From Altererythrobacter ishigakiensis (GTDB taxonomy: Bacteria; Pseudomonadota; Alphaproteobacteria; Sphingomonadales; Sphingomonadaceae), in assembly GCF_001663155.1 (NCBI RefSeq), contig NZ_CP015963.1, positions 806,001-870,000 of the forward strand: a stretch of DNA of 64,000 nt. Direction: 5' to 3'. The position numbers and the translations under genes were made by a program. Position 1 is the stretch's first letter. Every line of letters begins with the position of its first letter. The notes under the pieces are model-generated. The model was not told the DNA's origin, searched no databases, and saw nothing but the letters and a program-made list of their open reading frames with translations. Below are positions 9,324 through 19,062 of this stretch, piece after piece.

Positions 9324-9995
9324 GTGACGCCTGAGCAGCAGAAGGAGCAGGAATACCGCGAACGGGCAGCGTCAAAGCTGTTTTCCGGTCGCGTAGACTT
9401 TCTGCTGTCTGCCCCGCAGCTCAAGTTCCTGCCTGACCCGACCGTGCCGGAGATCGCCTTTTGCGGACGTTCAAACGTTGGCAAAAGCTCGCTTCTGAAC
9501 GCGTTGACGGGGCGTAAGGCAATCGCGCGTGCATCAGTTACGCCGGGTCGAACACAAGAATTGAACTTCTTTGAAGTTGGGGAGCCCACACTTTTCCGGC
9601 TGGTCGACATGCCCGGCTATGGCTTTGCCAAGGCCCCGCCCAAAGTGGTTGAGAAATGGAAGCGGCTCGTGCGCGATTACCTGCGCGGGCGGCAAGTGCT
9701 TCAGCGCAACCTTGTGCTGGTCGATAGCCGCCATGGCCTGAAAGATGTCGATCGCGATATGATGAAAATGCTCGATGAGGCAGCAGTTGGCTATCGCGTG
9801 GTTCTGACGAAGGCGGACAAGGTCAAAAAATCAGAGCTCGACAAGACAGTCGAGAAAGTGGCTGCCGAAGCGAAGAAGCACGTCGCGGCCTATCCTGAAA
9901 TCCACGTCACCAGCAGCGAGAAGGGGATGGGAATCGCCGCGCTTCGGGCTGCGGTGATTGAAGACGCACTGGGCGCCGATTGGGCCAACAGCTAG
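9324..9995 (+). CDS. engB: Ribosome biogenesis GTPase EngB/YsxC
   Basis: 223 residues. GTP-binding motifs are in order: G1 [11 protein letters not shown]2 in TPGRTQ, G3 DMPGYG, G4 TKAD and G5 TSSEKG. The family assists late assembly of the large ribosomal subunit. The start is GTG at 9324, three bases after the yidC stop, so it is the last gene of the rpmH operon. Confidence 0.96.
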   Translation: MTPEQQKEQEYRERAASKLFSGRVDFLLSAPQLKFLPDPTVPEIAFCGRSNVGKSSLLNALTGRKAIARASVTPGRTQELNFFEVGEPTLFRLVDMPGYGFAKAPPKVVEKWKRLVRDYLRGRQVLQRNLVLVDSRHGLKDVDRDMMKMLDEAAVGYRVVLTKADKVKKSELDKTVEKVAAEAKKHVAAYPEIHVTSSEKGMGIAALRAAVIEDALGADWANS

Positions 9996-10411
9996 GTCGC
10001 GAACAACATAGCATCATCCGCAAAGGCTTTAAACTCCAGCGCGTTGCCTGCTGGATCACGAAAGAACATCGTCGCTTGTTCGCCCGACTGACCCTTGAAG
10101 CGGATCGTTGGCTCAATCACAAACTCGGTTCCCGCCGCGCGCAAACGATCCGCCAGCGCCTGCCAGTCCTCCATGGTCAGAACGATCCCGAAATGAGGCA
10201 CGGGTACACCATGTCCGTCGACGTGATTGCTGGCTCGGTCGCCCGAGCCGCCGGGCGCGAGATGTGTCACGATCTGATGCCCGTAAAAGTCGAAATCGAT
10301 CCACTCATCTGAAGCTCGTCCCTCTGCACACCCCATTACTCCACCGTAGAACGCGCGGGTTGAGGCAAGGTCATCGACCGGGAAAGCAAGATGAAACGGG
10401 CGAAGTGACAC
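9992..10411 (-). CDS. VOC-family (glyoxalase-like) protein
   Basis: 139 residues. Two beta-alpha-beta-beta-beta repeats are visible ([19 protein letters not shown] at the start and [17 protein letters not shown] halfway). Candidate metal ligands are H6 and the histidines in YGHQIVTHL and VPHFGIVL, with a glutamate near NALEFK. Dioxygenases, glyoxalases and resistance proteins share this fold, so the reaction is open. I take GTG at 10411 because AGGAG lies about 8 bases upstream and the fold begins there; the frame is open further upstream. It overlaps the end of engB on the other strand by four bases. Confidence 0.8.
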   Translation of the reverse strand: MSLRPFHLAFPVDDLASTRAFYGGVMGCAEGRASDEWIDFDFYGHQIVTHLAPGGSGDRASNHVDGHGVPVPHFGIVLTMEDWQALADRLRAAGTEFVIEPTIRFKGQSGEQATMFFRDPAGNALEFKAFADDAMLFAT

Positions 10412-10516
10412 GGCTGAGCGCTCCTTTTTACGGTGTCGGACCCGTTCAGGCTCGACAGCGATTAAATGAATTCCTAGGGCGGAATAACATGGAAACGCAA
10501 GGTGGAGCTTTCTTCG

Positions 10517-11185
10517 ATGAAGCTGATTATCGGCAATAAGAACTATTCGAGCTGGTCGCTGCGAGGCTGGCTCGCTGCCAAACAATCCGGCTTGCATTTC
10601 GAAGAGATCATCGTGCCGATGTTCGGCGAGGAGTGGCAGCATAAGCGCCAAAGCGAAGACAGTGGCATGATGCCATCACATGGCCGCGTTCCAATCCTGT
10701 GGGATGGCGACAATGTCGTCTGGGACAGCTTGGCGATTCTCGAGTATCTCAGCGACAAGGTTGGCCGTGATCGGTTCTGGCCCAAGGACGAAAGCGCGCG
10801 CGGGATGGCGCGCGCCATGGTGGCAGAGATGCACAGCTCCTTTCCCTCGTTGCGGCGCGAGTTACCAATGAACGTGCGCCGTCGTATTCAGTTGGAATCG
10901 GTCACCGAAGATACCAAGCAAGATGTTGTTCGGGTCCTGCAATTATGGGCGGAGGCGCGCTCTCGCCACGGGAACGGCGGCCCGTTCCTGTTCGGTACCT
11001 ATGGCGCAGCGGATATTTTCTATGCGCCGGTCGTTTCTCGCTTCATAACCTATGGCATCGCCGTGCCAGGGTTCGCGCAAGCATATATGGAAGCGATCTG
11101 GGAACATGAGTGGACGCAGGAATGGATTGCCGCTTCGGAGAACGAAGAATGGGTGATCGAGCAATACGAGACAGTCGGCGCATGA
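10517..11185 (+). CDS. Glutathione S-transferase family protein
   Basis: 222 residues. The thioredoxin-like N-domain begins [17 protein letters not shown]; the S-S-W-S segment sits where the catalytic Ser or Cys of GSTs lies. The cis-proline region is GRVPIL and the substrate-binding helical domain follows from about residue 85. The specific substrate is unknown. The start at 10517 has GGTGGAG about 9 bases upstream; 15 bases of extra open frame before it were left out. Its stop overlaps the next ATG. Confidence 0.85.
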   Translation: MKLIIGNKNYSSWSLRGWLAAKQSGLHFEEIIVPMFGEEWQHKRQSEDSGMMPSHGRVPILWDGDNVVWDSLAILEYLSDKVGRDRFWPKDESARGMARAMVAEMHSSFPSLRRELPMNVRRRIQLESVTEDTKQDVVRVLQLWAEARSRHGNGGPFLFGTYGAADIFYAPVVSRFITYGIAVPGFAQAYMEAIWEHEWTQEWIAASENEEWVIEQYETVGA

Positions 11186-12066
11186 AGCAGCGCGCAATCG
11201 GTCGATGGGTAGCAGCGCTGGCTCTGTTGTTGGCCCCTGTACAGGCCGGTGCATGGGGGTTCTACGCGCATGGTGTGACGGCTGACATCGCCTACGCGAA
11301 TGTCAGCCTGCAAACGCGTGCAAAGATCACCGAACTCTTACGGCAGGAAGCGATGCTGGGCACGCCTGAATGCCGAATTCGCAACATTGCTGAGGCTTCG
11401 GTCTGGCCAGATTGTGTTAGGCGTACGTTCTGGCGTTGGGGCTACACTGCTGCGTGGCATTATCGCACAACGCCAATTTGTGAGGCTTATAATCCGCGTG
11501 CCAATTGTTCTGGGGGCAACTGTGTGACCGCGCAGATTGAGCGAAGCCACCGGATCCTCGCCGATGAAAGCCTGCCCGCCCATGTTCGCTTGGAAGCGCT
11601 CGCATTCATGGTTCACTTCGCAGGCGACATTCACATGCCGCTGCATTCCGGAGATAAGGATGATCGCGGCGGCAATGATCGTGTTACCGACTACGGAATT
11701 GTGCCGGACCGCAACTTGCATTCGATCTGGGATGGCCCACTGGCAGAACGCGCCATCACTACCGGGCCAGACAAGGTTTTGCGGCGTTACTCGGCTGAGG
11801 AACGCACCGCGCTAGGCGGGGGAACGCCAGCGGACTGGGGGCGCGAAAGCTGGCAGATTTCCCGCGATATCGTCTACCCTAATGCATTCGATGTGGATGA
11901 CCCCTGTGCGAGCGATTTGCCCGGGGAAACCGCGCTGACACAAAAAGACATTGTCGAAGCTGTGCCTGTCGCGCGCCGCCGCGTGCAGCAAGCGGGTATC
12001 CGGATCGCGGAACTACTTGAAAGTGCCTTTGCACCAGGACCATTGCCTGTCGAGGATCGCCAATGA
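11182..12066 (+). CDS. S1/P1-type nuclease, secreted
   Basis: 294 residues. A signal peptide ends at QAGA, and the next residue is a tryptophan (WGFYAHG). In S1/P1 nucleases the mature N-terminal Trp itself binds zinc, so the predicted cleavage fits exactly. Other ligands are in HFAGDIHMPLH and LHSIWD. These enzymes cut single-stranded DNA and RNA, here probably in the periplasm or outside the cell for nucleotide scavenging. It is coupled to the GST by an ATGA overlap and to dapE downstream by another. Confidence 0.9.
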   Translation: MKQRAIGRWVAALALLLAPVQAGAWGFYAHGVTADIAYANVSLQTRAKITELLRQEAMLGTPECRIRNIAEASVWPDCVRRTFWRWGYTAAWHYRTTPICEAYNPRANCSGGNCVTAQIERSHRILADESLPAHVRLEALAFMVHFAGDIHMPLHSGDKDDRGGNDRVTDYGIVPDRNLHSIWDGPLAERAITTGPDKVLRRYSAEERTALGGGTPADWGRESWQISRDIVYPNAFDVDDPCASDLPGETALTQKDIVEAVPVARRRVQQAGIRIAELLESAFAPGPLPVEDRQ

Positions 12067-13196
12067 GTGCCGCGCTGGAGAATGCAAAACGATTGATTGC
12101 GGCTGAAAGCGTTACGCCCGCGACAGGCGAGGTTTTCGATGTGCTTGAGGCGCAACTCACTCCCCTTGGCTTTGAGGTTCAGCGCTTCACGTGCGGAGAG
12201 GGCGATGAGGGGTCAGACGACGCCCCGGTCGAGAACCTCTTCGCAATTCGGACTGGACCTGAAGGATCGAAGCACTTCTCCTTTGCGGGGCATCTGGACG
12301 TAGTGCCGCCTGGTGAAGGCTGGAGCAGCGCACCGTTCGATCCAGAAATTCGGGGTGATCTGCTTCACGGGCGCGGCGCGGTAGATATGAAGGGAGCGAT
12401 CGCCGCGATGGTGGCCGCCGTTGCCGATGTACCTGCAGAAACGGGTACGATCAGCTTCATCATTACGGGCGACGAGGAAGGCCCTGCACTGCATGGCACG
12501 CGCGCCTTGATCGATTACATGAACGCTGAAGGCATCCAGCCTGAGCTGTGCCTGGTGGGAGAGCCCACCAGCGTCAACAGATTGGGCGACATGATGAAGA
12601 TCGGGCGGCGCGGCTCAGTCAACATCTGGCTGGAAGTTGACGGCACGCAAGGCCACGTTGCCTATCCGCACTTGGCGGACAATCCGTTGCCGCGCATGGT
12701 TTCGATGCTGTCAGAGCTCAACAATCTGCATTTGGATGATGGCACAGACTGGTTTCAACCGAGCAATCTTGAAATAACCGAGATCGATATTCCTAACCGC
12801 GCGCATAATGTCATTCCGGCCAAGGCCAAGGCGCGCGTTTCGATCCGCTTCAATGATCAGCACTCGGGTGCATCGCTGGCCAAGCAGGTTATTGAAATTG
12901 CAGAGAAGCACGGCGGGACTGCCAAGCCTGTCATCTCCGGTGAGCCATTTCTCACGCCGCCTGGGGAGTTTTCGCAGATCATCTCCGATGCGGTCGAGGC
13001 CGAGACAGGTTTGAAGCCGGAGGCTTCGACAACCGGTGGCACATCCGATGCGCGTTTCCTGCGCGCGGTTTGCCCGGTCATCGAATTCGGTCTTTGCAAC
13101 GCCACGATGCACAAGCGCGATGAAGCGGTTGCAGTGGCAGACTTGGACACGCTAAGCCGCATTTACGCACGCATCGCGCAAGCCGCGCTGGCATAA
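12063..13196 (+). CDS. dapE: Succinyl-diaminopimelate desuccinylase
   Basis: 377 residues, typical DapE length. It hydrolyses N-succinyl-LL-diaminopimelate in lysine and peptidoglycan synthesis. The dinuclear zinc residues of the M20 fold are seen in FAGHLDVVPPG, GRGAVDMKG, GDEEGPA and, near the end, NATMHKRDE. The dimerisation domain lies between about residues 180 and 295. dapB, from the same pathway, lies about 2.5 kb away on the other strand. Confidence 0.95.
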   Translation: MSAALENAKRLIAAESVTPATGEVFDVLEAQLTPLGFEVQRFTCGEGDEGSDDAPVENLFAIRTGPEGSKHFSFAGHLDVVPPGEGWSSAPFDPEIRGDLLHGRGAVDMKGAIAAMVAAVADVPAETGTISFIITGDEEGPALHGTRALIDYMNAEGIQPELCLVGEPTSVNRLGDMMKIGRRGSVNIWLEVDGTQGHVAYPHLADNPLPRMVSMLSELNNLHLDDGTDWFQPSNLEITEIDIPNRAHNVIPAKAKARVSIRFNDQHSGASLAKQVIEIAEKHGGTAKPVISGEPFLTPPGEFSQIISDAVEAETGLKPEASTTGGTSDARFLRAVCPVIEFGLCNATMHKRDEAVAVADLDTLSRIYARIAQAALA

Positions 13197-13217
13197 AACA
13201 CAACGAGAGGGGCGCTC

Positions 13218-14453
13218 ATGAAAGCCTGGTTTGCAATTCCACTCTGGCAGCGCGTGATTGGCGCGTTGATCCTCGGCATCCTGACCGGCTGGTTCTGGGG
13301 GGCGGGCGCAGAAAGCATCAAGTTCATCGGCGATATCTTTGTCGCCTTTATCAAGATGCTGGTGGTTCCGTTGATCTTCTTCAGCCTGGTCGCAGGCGTT
13401 GCCAGTATTGGCGATTTGCGCAAGCTGGGCAGTGTCGGCTGGCGCGCGTTGCTGCTGTTCGTGGTCAGCGGGCAGATCGCGGTTTGGCTGGGGCTGGGCC
13501 TTGGCACTTTCGTGATGCCCGGCGCAGGGGTGGATACCTCTGCCATTGAGATGGGAGCGGTGCCCGCTCCCAACGAGACGACGTGGCGTGAAATGCTTTT
13601 GGGCATGGTCCCGCAAAGCCCGGTACAGGTCATGGCAGACGTTAATGTGCTGCCGTTGATCATATTCTCGCTATTGCTTGGCATCGGCATTTTAATGGCG
13701 AAGGAAGATGGCGCACCGGTTCAGCGTATCTTCGATTCCGGCGCGGTCATCATGCAGAAAGTCACGATGATTGTTATGGAACTCACGCCATTCGGTGTCT
13801 TCGCCTTGATGGCGTGGGTGGCAGGAACGCTGGGGCTCGACGCGCTCGGTGCGCTCGGCAAGCTGGTGTTCCTGAACTATCTCGGTTGCTTGCTGATAAT
13901 CGGCATCATCTATGGGGGGATGATCAAATTCATCGCCAAGCTGCCTGTCATCGACTTCTTCCGCGGGATTATCGATGCAATTGCCGTCAGCTATTCGACC
14001 GCCAGCTCCAACGCGACGCTGCCCGTGACGCTGCGCTGCGCGGAGCGCAATCTTGGGATCAGCAACTCCGTTGCCAGTTTCGTGATCTCGCTGGGCGCGA
14101 CGATCAACATGAACGGCACGGCGATGTATCTGGGCCTAGCGACACTGTTTGGAGCGCAGATTTTCGGTGTCGACTTGAGCTGGGGGGATTACTTCCTGAT
14201 CTCTATCCTTGGCACGCTCGGCGCCATCGGGGCGGCAGGTATTCCAGGCGCAGGCCTAATCATGATGGCGCTGGTATTCGGCGCTGTGGGCGTACCGTTG
14301 GAAACCATCGCATTCGTGGCGGGTGTAGACCGTATCATGGACATGATGCGCACGACCACCAATGTCAGCGGTGACGCAGCGGTGGCAACAACCGTAGCCA
14401 GCCTGACGAATGAGATCGACCGTGCCGAAATGATCAGCGCGGATGACGTCTAG
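13218..14453 (+). CDS. Dicarboxylate/amino acid:cation symporter
   Basis: 411 residues with eight or so hydrophobic segments and two hairpin loops, as in the DAACS (GltP/DctA) family. The serine-rich motif AVSYSTASSNATLPVT marks re-entrant hairpin 1 and NMNGTAMYLGLA the conserved NMDGT-like segment. It takes up C4-dicarboxylates or acidic amino acids with sodium or protons; which one cannot be decided. A GAGAGGGG ribosome site precedes the ATG, 21 bases after dapE. Confidence 0.9.
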   Translation: MKAWFAIPLWQRVIGALILGILTGWFWGAGAESIKFIGDIFVAFIKMLVVPLIFFSLVAGVASIGDLRKLGSVGWRALLLFVVSGQIAVWLGLGLGTFVMPGAGVDTSAIEMGAVPAPNETTWREMLLGMVPQSPVQVMADVNVLPLIIFSLLLGIGILMAKEDGAPVQRIFDSGAVIMQKVTMIVMELTPFGVFALMAWVAGTLGLDALGALGKLVFLNYLGCLLIIGIIYGGMIKFIAKLPVIDFFRGIIDAIAVSYSTASSNATLPVTLRCAERNLGISNSVASFVISLGATINMNGTAMYLGLATLFGAQIFGVDLSWGDYFLISILGTLGAIGAAGIPGAGLIMMALVFGAVGVPLETIAFVAGVDRIMDMMRTTTNVSGDAAVATTVASLTNEIDRAEMISADDV

Positions 14454-14456
14454 CGC

Positions 14457-14960
14457 TTAGTCGGGCTTTGAGGCCTCAGCCTCAAGGCGTGTCGCTTCGG
14501 TTTCTTCAGCTTCGACCAACGGAGCGTCGTTGTTGGATGGCAAAGGCTCATCTTCCTTGGCTCCGCCTTTGAGGCAGTTGAGTTTGCATTTTGCAGAGGC
14601 GGAGTTGCGCATGCCGCCGCTTACGCGGATCGTTGCGCCATTGCTCAACTGATAGGCGGGCGCATTAGTGTTTTCGAGCGGGTCGGAATCAGCGGCAAGC
14701 GGACCATCGACTACAACACCGCCACGGGAACGTCGCGGAGAACCACGAGGTGCGGCCCTTGGAATGGTGCTGATAGCTCTGGTTGCGCCACGAATACTGC
14801 CCCCGACTGCGTTGCCCAAGTCGCGAGAGGCACGGCTTGTACCGGCGCTTGTGCCGGACAGAACGACGGCTTCTTCGGCCGCGGCCTGAGCGCGGGCTTC
14901 GCTGGCTGCTGTGCCGGACACGGTCAATGCCGCAGCTAAAGCAAGAATACGCAATTGCAT
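14457..14960 (-). CDS. Hypothetical exported protein
   Basis: 167 residues, not recognised. A signal peptide ends near EARA at about residue 24. The mature part is low in complexity: Ser/Arg/Gly-rich in the middle (RGSPRRSRGG) and acidic Glu/Ala-rich at the end, with two cysteines in KCKLNCLKGG. It could be a small envelope protein held by a disulfide. Its stop lies three bases from the convergent symporter stop. Confidence 0.55.
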   Translation of the reverse strand: MQLRILALAAALTVSGTAASEARAQAAAEEAVVLSGTSAGTSRASRDLGNAVGGSIRGATRAISTIPRAAPRGSPRRSRGGVVVDGPLAADSDPLENTNAPAYQLSNGATIRVSGGMRNSASAKCKLNCLKGGAKEDEPLPSNNDAPLVEAEETEATRLEAEASKPD

Positions 14961-15028
14961 GGTTCTGCCTCCCTCACGCTGCTAAACATTGTGAACCTCA
15001 AGTAAGAGTTTGGCAAATCGGGTGCTAT

Positions 15029-15679
15029 CTAACGCCCTTTCGGTTTCTCCAGTACTTTCTTCCTGTAGCTACAAAGATCTGTGAGCTGACAGCGCCAGCA
15101 CTCGGGCGTTCGTGCCTTGCAAGTATATCGCCCATGCAGGATCAGCCAATGATGCGCATGCAGGCGGAACGGCTGAGGCACGCGCTTTTCTAGTTTCGCT
15201 TCTACGTGCTCCGGAGTCTTTCCTTTTGCGAGGCCTGTCCGGTTGCCGACTCGCAGGATGTGGGTGTCGACCGCAAAGGTTTCCTGTTTGAACCAGCAAT
15301 TTAGCACCACATTGGCAGTCTTTCTTCCAACGCCGGGAAGCCGGACCAGATCTTCGCGTGTATCCGGCACTTCGCCGTCATAATCGTCGATCAGCAGCTG
15401 GCTCAGCGCGATCACGTTCTTCGCCTTGGAATTGAACAGTCCAATCGTCTTTATGTGCTCGATCAACCCATCGAGCCCAAGGTCGAGCATCTGCTGCGGA
15501 GTCTTCACCTTCTGGAACAACGCGCGTGTTGCTTTGTTCACGCCAACATCAGTTGCCTGTGCCGACAGGGCGACTGCCACAACAAGCTGATAGGCATTGC
15601 CATATTCCAGCTCAGTTTCAGGCTCGGGGTTGTCCTCCGCAAGTCGGCGGAAGAATTCAAAAATCTGGTCTTTGGTCAT
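15029..15679 (-). CDS. nth: Endonuclease III
   Basis: 216 residues. A DNA glycosylase/AP lyase for oxidised pyrimidines. The helix-hairpin-helix LPGVGRKTANVVL carries the catalytic lysine, and the aspartate is in AVDTHILRVGNR. A [4Fe-4S] site is complete at the C-terminus with spacing C-x6-C-x2-C-x5-C. It lies 9 bases after dapB on the same strand, so the two are probably one transcript. Confidence 0.97.
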   Translation of the reverse strand: MTKDQIFEFFRRLAEDNPEPETELEYGNAYQLVVAVALSAQATDVGVNKATRALFQKVKTPQQMLDLGLDGLIEHIKTIGLFNSKAKNVIALSQLLIDDYDGEVPDTREDLVRLPGVGRKTANVVLNCWFKQETFAVDTHILRVGNRTGLAKGKTPEHVEAKLEKRVPQPFRLHAHHWLILHGRYTCKARTPECWRCQLTDLCSYRKKVLEKPKGR

Positions 15680-15688
15680 GCTGTCAGA

Positions 15689-16417
15689 TCACAACCCCAG
15701 AACTTGCGCCATGGAGTAGCGACCCGGCTCTTTGCCGATCAGCCATTCTGCGCCACGCACTGCGCCGCGCGCGAAAATCATGCGATCCTCTGCGGTGTGA
15801 GACAGCGTAATGCGCTCTTCATTGCCGGCAAAGATCACGCTGTGCTCGCCGGCTACAGTCCCGCCGCGCAAGGTGGCAAAGCCTATGGCGCCCTCGCGCC
15901 GCGCGCCGGTTTGCCCATGCCGTCCGCTATCCATCGCATCTGATAATGCGACGCCTCGCGCTTCGGCGGCCGCTTCGCCTAAAAGTTTGGCTGTGCCAGA
16001 AGGCGCGTCGACTTTGGTTCGGTGATGCATTTCCAGGATTTCGATATCCCAGTCCGGGCCGAGCCTTGAGGCAGCTTCGCGGACCAGATGTTCCATCAGC
16101 GCCACACCCAAGGACGTGTTCCCTGTCTGCAAAACCGGGATCGCCTGCGCCGCATCGGCGAGCAAAACGAAGTGCTCCTGTGCAAGGCCGGTTGTTCCGA
16201 CGAGAATGGGAATGCCGGCATGTTTCGCAGCGTTTAGATTGCCTTCGAGCGCGTCAGGAGCTGAAAAATCGACCATCACGTCGCATTGCGCGGCAAGCGG
16301 GCCGGGATCGCCACCTGCATCGATGCCCACTCGCATGACATGGCCAGCCTCCTCGATCGCTGTCGTGATCGCGCGACCCATCCGCCCTTTGTGTCCAATG
16401 ATTCCAAACTGCGCCAT
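15689..16417 (-). CDS. dapB: 4-hydroxy-tetrahydrodipicolinate reductase
   Basis: 242 residues. The nucleotide-binding glycine motif is GIIGHKGRMGRAI at the N-terminus, and the catalytic His-Lys segment is EMHHRTKVDAPSGTA. It reduces the DapA product with NAD(P)H on the way to diaminopimelate and lysine. It is transcribed with nth and divergently from the sirtuin gene, whose candidate starts lie 27-36 bases away. Confidence 0.95.
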   Translation of the reverse strand: MAQFGIIGHKGRMGRAITTAIEEAGHVMRVGIDAGGDPGPLAAQCDVMVDFSAPDALEGNLNAAKHAGIPILVGTTGLAQEHFVLLADAAQAIPVLQTGNTSLGVALMEHLVREAASRLGPDWDIEILEMHHRTKVDAPSGTAKLLGEAAAEARGVALSDAMDSGRHGQTGARREGAIGFATLRGGTVAGEHSVIFAGNEERITLSHTAEDRMIFARGAVRGAEWLIGKEPGRYSMAQVLGL

Positions 16418-16452
16418 TGCGTGAACTCCGTTGCTCGTGCTTCATGGCGTGC

Positions 16453-17154
16453 ATGAGTGACATTCGCAATATCGTGATCCTGACAGGTGCAGGAATTTCT
16501 GCCGAAAGCGGGATCGATACATTCCGTGATTCTGGCGGCTTGTGGGAGCAGCACCGGGTCGAGGATGTAGCGACACCAGAGGGTTTCGCACGCGATCCAG
16601 ACCTTGTGCTGGGCTTTTACGATATGCGTCGCGAGGCACTGTCAAAGGTGCAGCCGAACGCGGCGCATGACGCGTTGGCACGGCTTGATTTGGCTTGGTC
16701 CGGAGAGCTTCTGATCGTCACGCAAAACGTCGATGATTTACATGAACGCGGCGGCGCACAACGCGTGCTCCATATGCATGGCGAGTTGAAGAGCGCGCTG
16801 TGTCTTTCGTGCGAGATGCGCAGCCCGTGGTATGCGCCAATGTCCGACCGTCCGGCATGCCCGGTCTGCCAAGCGCCCTCGCTGCGGCCCGATGTCGTGT
16901 GGTTCGGCGAAATGCCTTACCAGATGGAACGGATTTACGCTGCGATCCGGGATGCTGACCTATTCGTCAGCATCGGCACTTCCGGCGCAGTTTATCCGGC
17001 GGCCGGGTTCGTAAGTGATGCGCGCGATTTGGGCGTGCAGACGCTGGAGCTCAATCTGGAACGTAGCGAGGGCTCACATTGGTTCCATGAATCACGCCAG
17101 GGACCGGCCGGCGAACTCGTACCCGCTTGGGTTGAAGAGCTGCTCGACACTTGA
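16453..17154 (+). CDS. cobB: Sir2-family NAD-dependent protein deacylase
   Basis: 233 residues from ATG 16453 (ATG 16444 is also possible). NAD-binding motifs GAGISAESGIDTFR and TQNVDDLHERGG are intact; the catalytic His is in LHMHGEL; a zinc site is made by CLSC and CPVC. The Y-x-x-R pair in GFYDMRREAL is the one that gives class III sirtuins a preference for succinyl and malonyl groups, so desuccinylase activity is likely. It removes acyl groups from lysines of cytosolic enzymes. Confidence 0.93.
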   Translation: MSDIRNIVILTGAGISAESGIDTFRDSGGLWEQHRVEDVATPEGFARDPDLVLGFYDMRREALSKVQPNAAHDALARLDLAWSGELLIVTQNVDDLHERGGAQRVLHMHGELKSALCLSCEMRSPWYAPMSDRPACPVCQAPSLRPDVVWFGEMPYQMERIYAAIRDADLFVSIGTSGAVYPAAGFVSDARDLGVQTLELNLERSEGSHWFHESRQGPAGELVPAWVEELLDT

Positions 17155-17160
17155 AGCTGA

Positions 17161-17796
17161 CTATTGGGTCAATTCGCGAACGAACGGGATCAAGCCCGTT
17201 TGGCGTGTACGTTTCATCCTCTCGGCATGCAGGATCTCGCGGACTTTGACGAAGCATTCGTCGACGTCGTCATTGATGACCACGTAGTCGTACTCCGCCC
17301 AATGGCTGATTTCCGCTTTGGCTCTCTCCATCCGGTTGTCGATCACCTCAGGGCTGTCTTGCGCCCTTGTTTCAAGGCGGTTGCGGAGTTCGGCTAAGCT
17401 AGGCGGTAGAATGAAAACAGTCACGACGTCCTGATCATCCTTCTGCTTTAACTGTTGCGTACCCTGCCAATCGATGTCGAAAAGAAAATCACGTCCTTCT
17501 TTCAGGCCTTTGCGAATGTAGCCTTTGGGCGTGCCGTAGCGATTGCCGAACACTGTCGCCCATTCGTAAAACTCGTCCTTCTGGACCATCTCTTCAAACT
17601 TCTCGGGAGAGACAAAATGATAGTCAACGCCATCGATCTCGCCTTCGCGGCGAGGTCGCGTTGTAGCGGAAATTGATAGGTCAATCTCGTCGTCGGCATT
17701 GAGCAGCATGCGCGAGATTGTTGTTTTCCCGGCTCCTGATGGTGAGGAAAGAATGAACAAGAGCCCACGGCGTTGAAGAGTCGATTGGTCAGCCAT
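17161..17796 (-). CDS. gmk: Guanylate kinase
   Basis: 211 residues. The P-loop SPSGAGKTTISR is at about residues 18-29, and the GMP-binding region is TTRPRREGEIDGVDYHF. It phosphorylates GMP to GDP and so also feeds (p)ppGpp synthesis by the Rel/SpoT enzyme further along. Its stop is six bases from the convergent sirtuin stop. Confidence 0.96.
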   Translation of the reverse strand: MADQSTLQRRGLLFILSSPSGAGKTTISRMLLNADDEIDLSISATTRPRREGEIDGVDYHFVSPEKFEEMVQKDEFYEWATVFGNRYGTPKGYIRKGLKEGRDFLFDIDWQGTQQLKQKDDQDVVTVFILPPSLAELRNRLETRAQDSPEVIDNRMERAKAEISHWAEYDYVVINDDVDECFVKVREILHAERMKRTRQTGLIPFVRELTQ

Positions 17797-17853
17797 GTGC
17801 GCTGTTGGCGCAATGCGACGGACTAAATCAAGTGGTTGATGACGGAAAACCGC

Positions 17854-18360
17854 CTATTTCTTGCGTCCGAAGTCGACTGTGACGACGTTGGAGCCGTCGT
17901 CAGCTCCTTTGGGCGGATTGCTATCATCACCATCGGTGGAGCCATCGTTCTCTGCGTCTTCATGCTCTTCCGGCGGCAAGTTATCGCTGGTTGCCTGGAA
18001 CTGAAGGCCGAAGTCAACCGCTGGATCGACAAACGCAGTGATCGCGCTGAAGGGAATATCCAGCTTTGCCGGAACCTGATTGAAGCTGAGACCGACCGAA
18101 AAACCGTGATCGGTAACTTCCAGGTCCCAGAATTTATTCTGCAGAACGATCGTCATTTCATCGGGGAAACGCTCGCGCAGATGCGCCGGGATTGAAACCC
18201 CCGCGGCCCCCGTCTTGAAGGTGATGTAAAAATGATGCTCGCCAGGTAACTCGCTGCCACCTGCGACAATCTCGCCCAACACACGACCGACCACCGCGCG
18301 CAAAGCTTCTTGTACGATCTCATCGTACGGGATCAGACTATCTGGCGTTTCATCACTCAT
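17854..18360 (-). CDS. sspB: SspB-type ClpXP adaptor, alphaproteobacterial form
   Basis: 168 residues. The N-terminal two-thirds is a beta-rich SspB fold ([17 protein letters not shown] and [17 protein letters not shown]), followed by a long acidic linker and a short basic tail (VDFGRKK) that in the family docks on ClpX. SspB delivers ssrA-tagged peptides to ClpXP. The alphaproteobacterial version differs from the E. coli one but does the same job. It is divergent from hisB. Confidence 0.88.
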   Translation of the reverse strand: MSDETPDSLIPYDEIVQEALRAVVGRVLGEIVAGGSELPGEHHFYITFKTGAAGVSIPAHLRERFPDEMTIVLQNKFWDLEVTDHGFSVGLSFNQVPAKLDIPFSAITAFVDPAVDFGLQFQATSDNLPPEEHEDAENDGSTDGDDSNPPKGADDGSNVVTVDFGRKK

Positions 18361-18468
18361 GGCAGTGTGAATCGTGGCGCTGGATCATGCCGCGGTCAAG
18401 CCGCAATCGACATCCCTGACATGCTTGTGAACGCTTGCACACAGACGAAGAGCGCTTATAGCGCCCTC

Positions 18469-19062
18469 ATGCGTACTGGCAGGATTGAGCGAAAGACAGC
18501 GGAAACAGCGATTCTGGTTGAGGTGAACCTCGACGGTACTGGAAACTATGAAGTTTCCACGGGAATTGGATTTCTCGACCACATGGTCGAGCAGTTTTCG
18601 AAGCATTCGCTGATTGACGTGACTATGAAGGTCGACGGCGATCTGCATGTCGATCAACATCACACGACTGAAGACAGCGCGATAGCCTTGGGCCAAGCCA
18701 TCTCTGATGCGCTAGGCGATAAGGCCGGGATTGGCCGTTATGGCAGCGCCTATTCGCCGATGGATGAGACTTTGGCGCGAGTGGCGCTGGATATTTCAGG
18801 TCGCCCGTACTTCGTGTGGAAAGCCGGTTTCACGCAAGAGAAGCTGGGTGAATGGGACACCGAGCTAATCGAGCACTGGTTCCATTCGGTGTCGCAGACG
18901 GCCGGCATAACGCTGCATATGGAGCTGCTCTACGGCACTAATAACCACCACATTTGCGAGGCGCTGTACAAGGGGTTCGCGCGCGCGATGCGCATTGCGG
19001 TCGAGCAAGACCCGCGCAAAGGCGGGGCAATTCCCAGCACCAAAGGACAGCTAGGTGGCTGA
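18469..19062 (+). CDS. hisB: Imidazoleglycerol-phosphate dehydratase
   Basis: 197 residues, monofunctional HisB length. Metal-binding histidine motifs are [23 protein letters not shown] and the later [11 protein letters not shown]. It dehydrates imidazole glycerol phosphate in histidine synthesis. The start at [10 protein letters not shown] matches the family; 159 bases of open frame upstream are shadow sequence overlapping sspB. It overlaps hisH by eight bases. Confidence 0.96.
   Translation: MRTGRIERKTAETAILVEVNLDGTGNYEVSTGIGFLDHMVEQFSKHSLIDVTMKVDGDLHVDQHHTTEDSAIALGQAISDALGDKAGIGRYGSAYSPMDETLARVALDISGRPYFVWKAGFTQEKLGEWDTELIEHWFHSVSQTAGITLHMELLYGTNNHHICEALYKGFARAMRIAVEQDPRKGGAIPSTKGQLGG

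Noticed and set aside
10108..10539. 143-codon plus-strand frame
   Set aside because: Antisense to the VOC gene, no recognisable motif.
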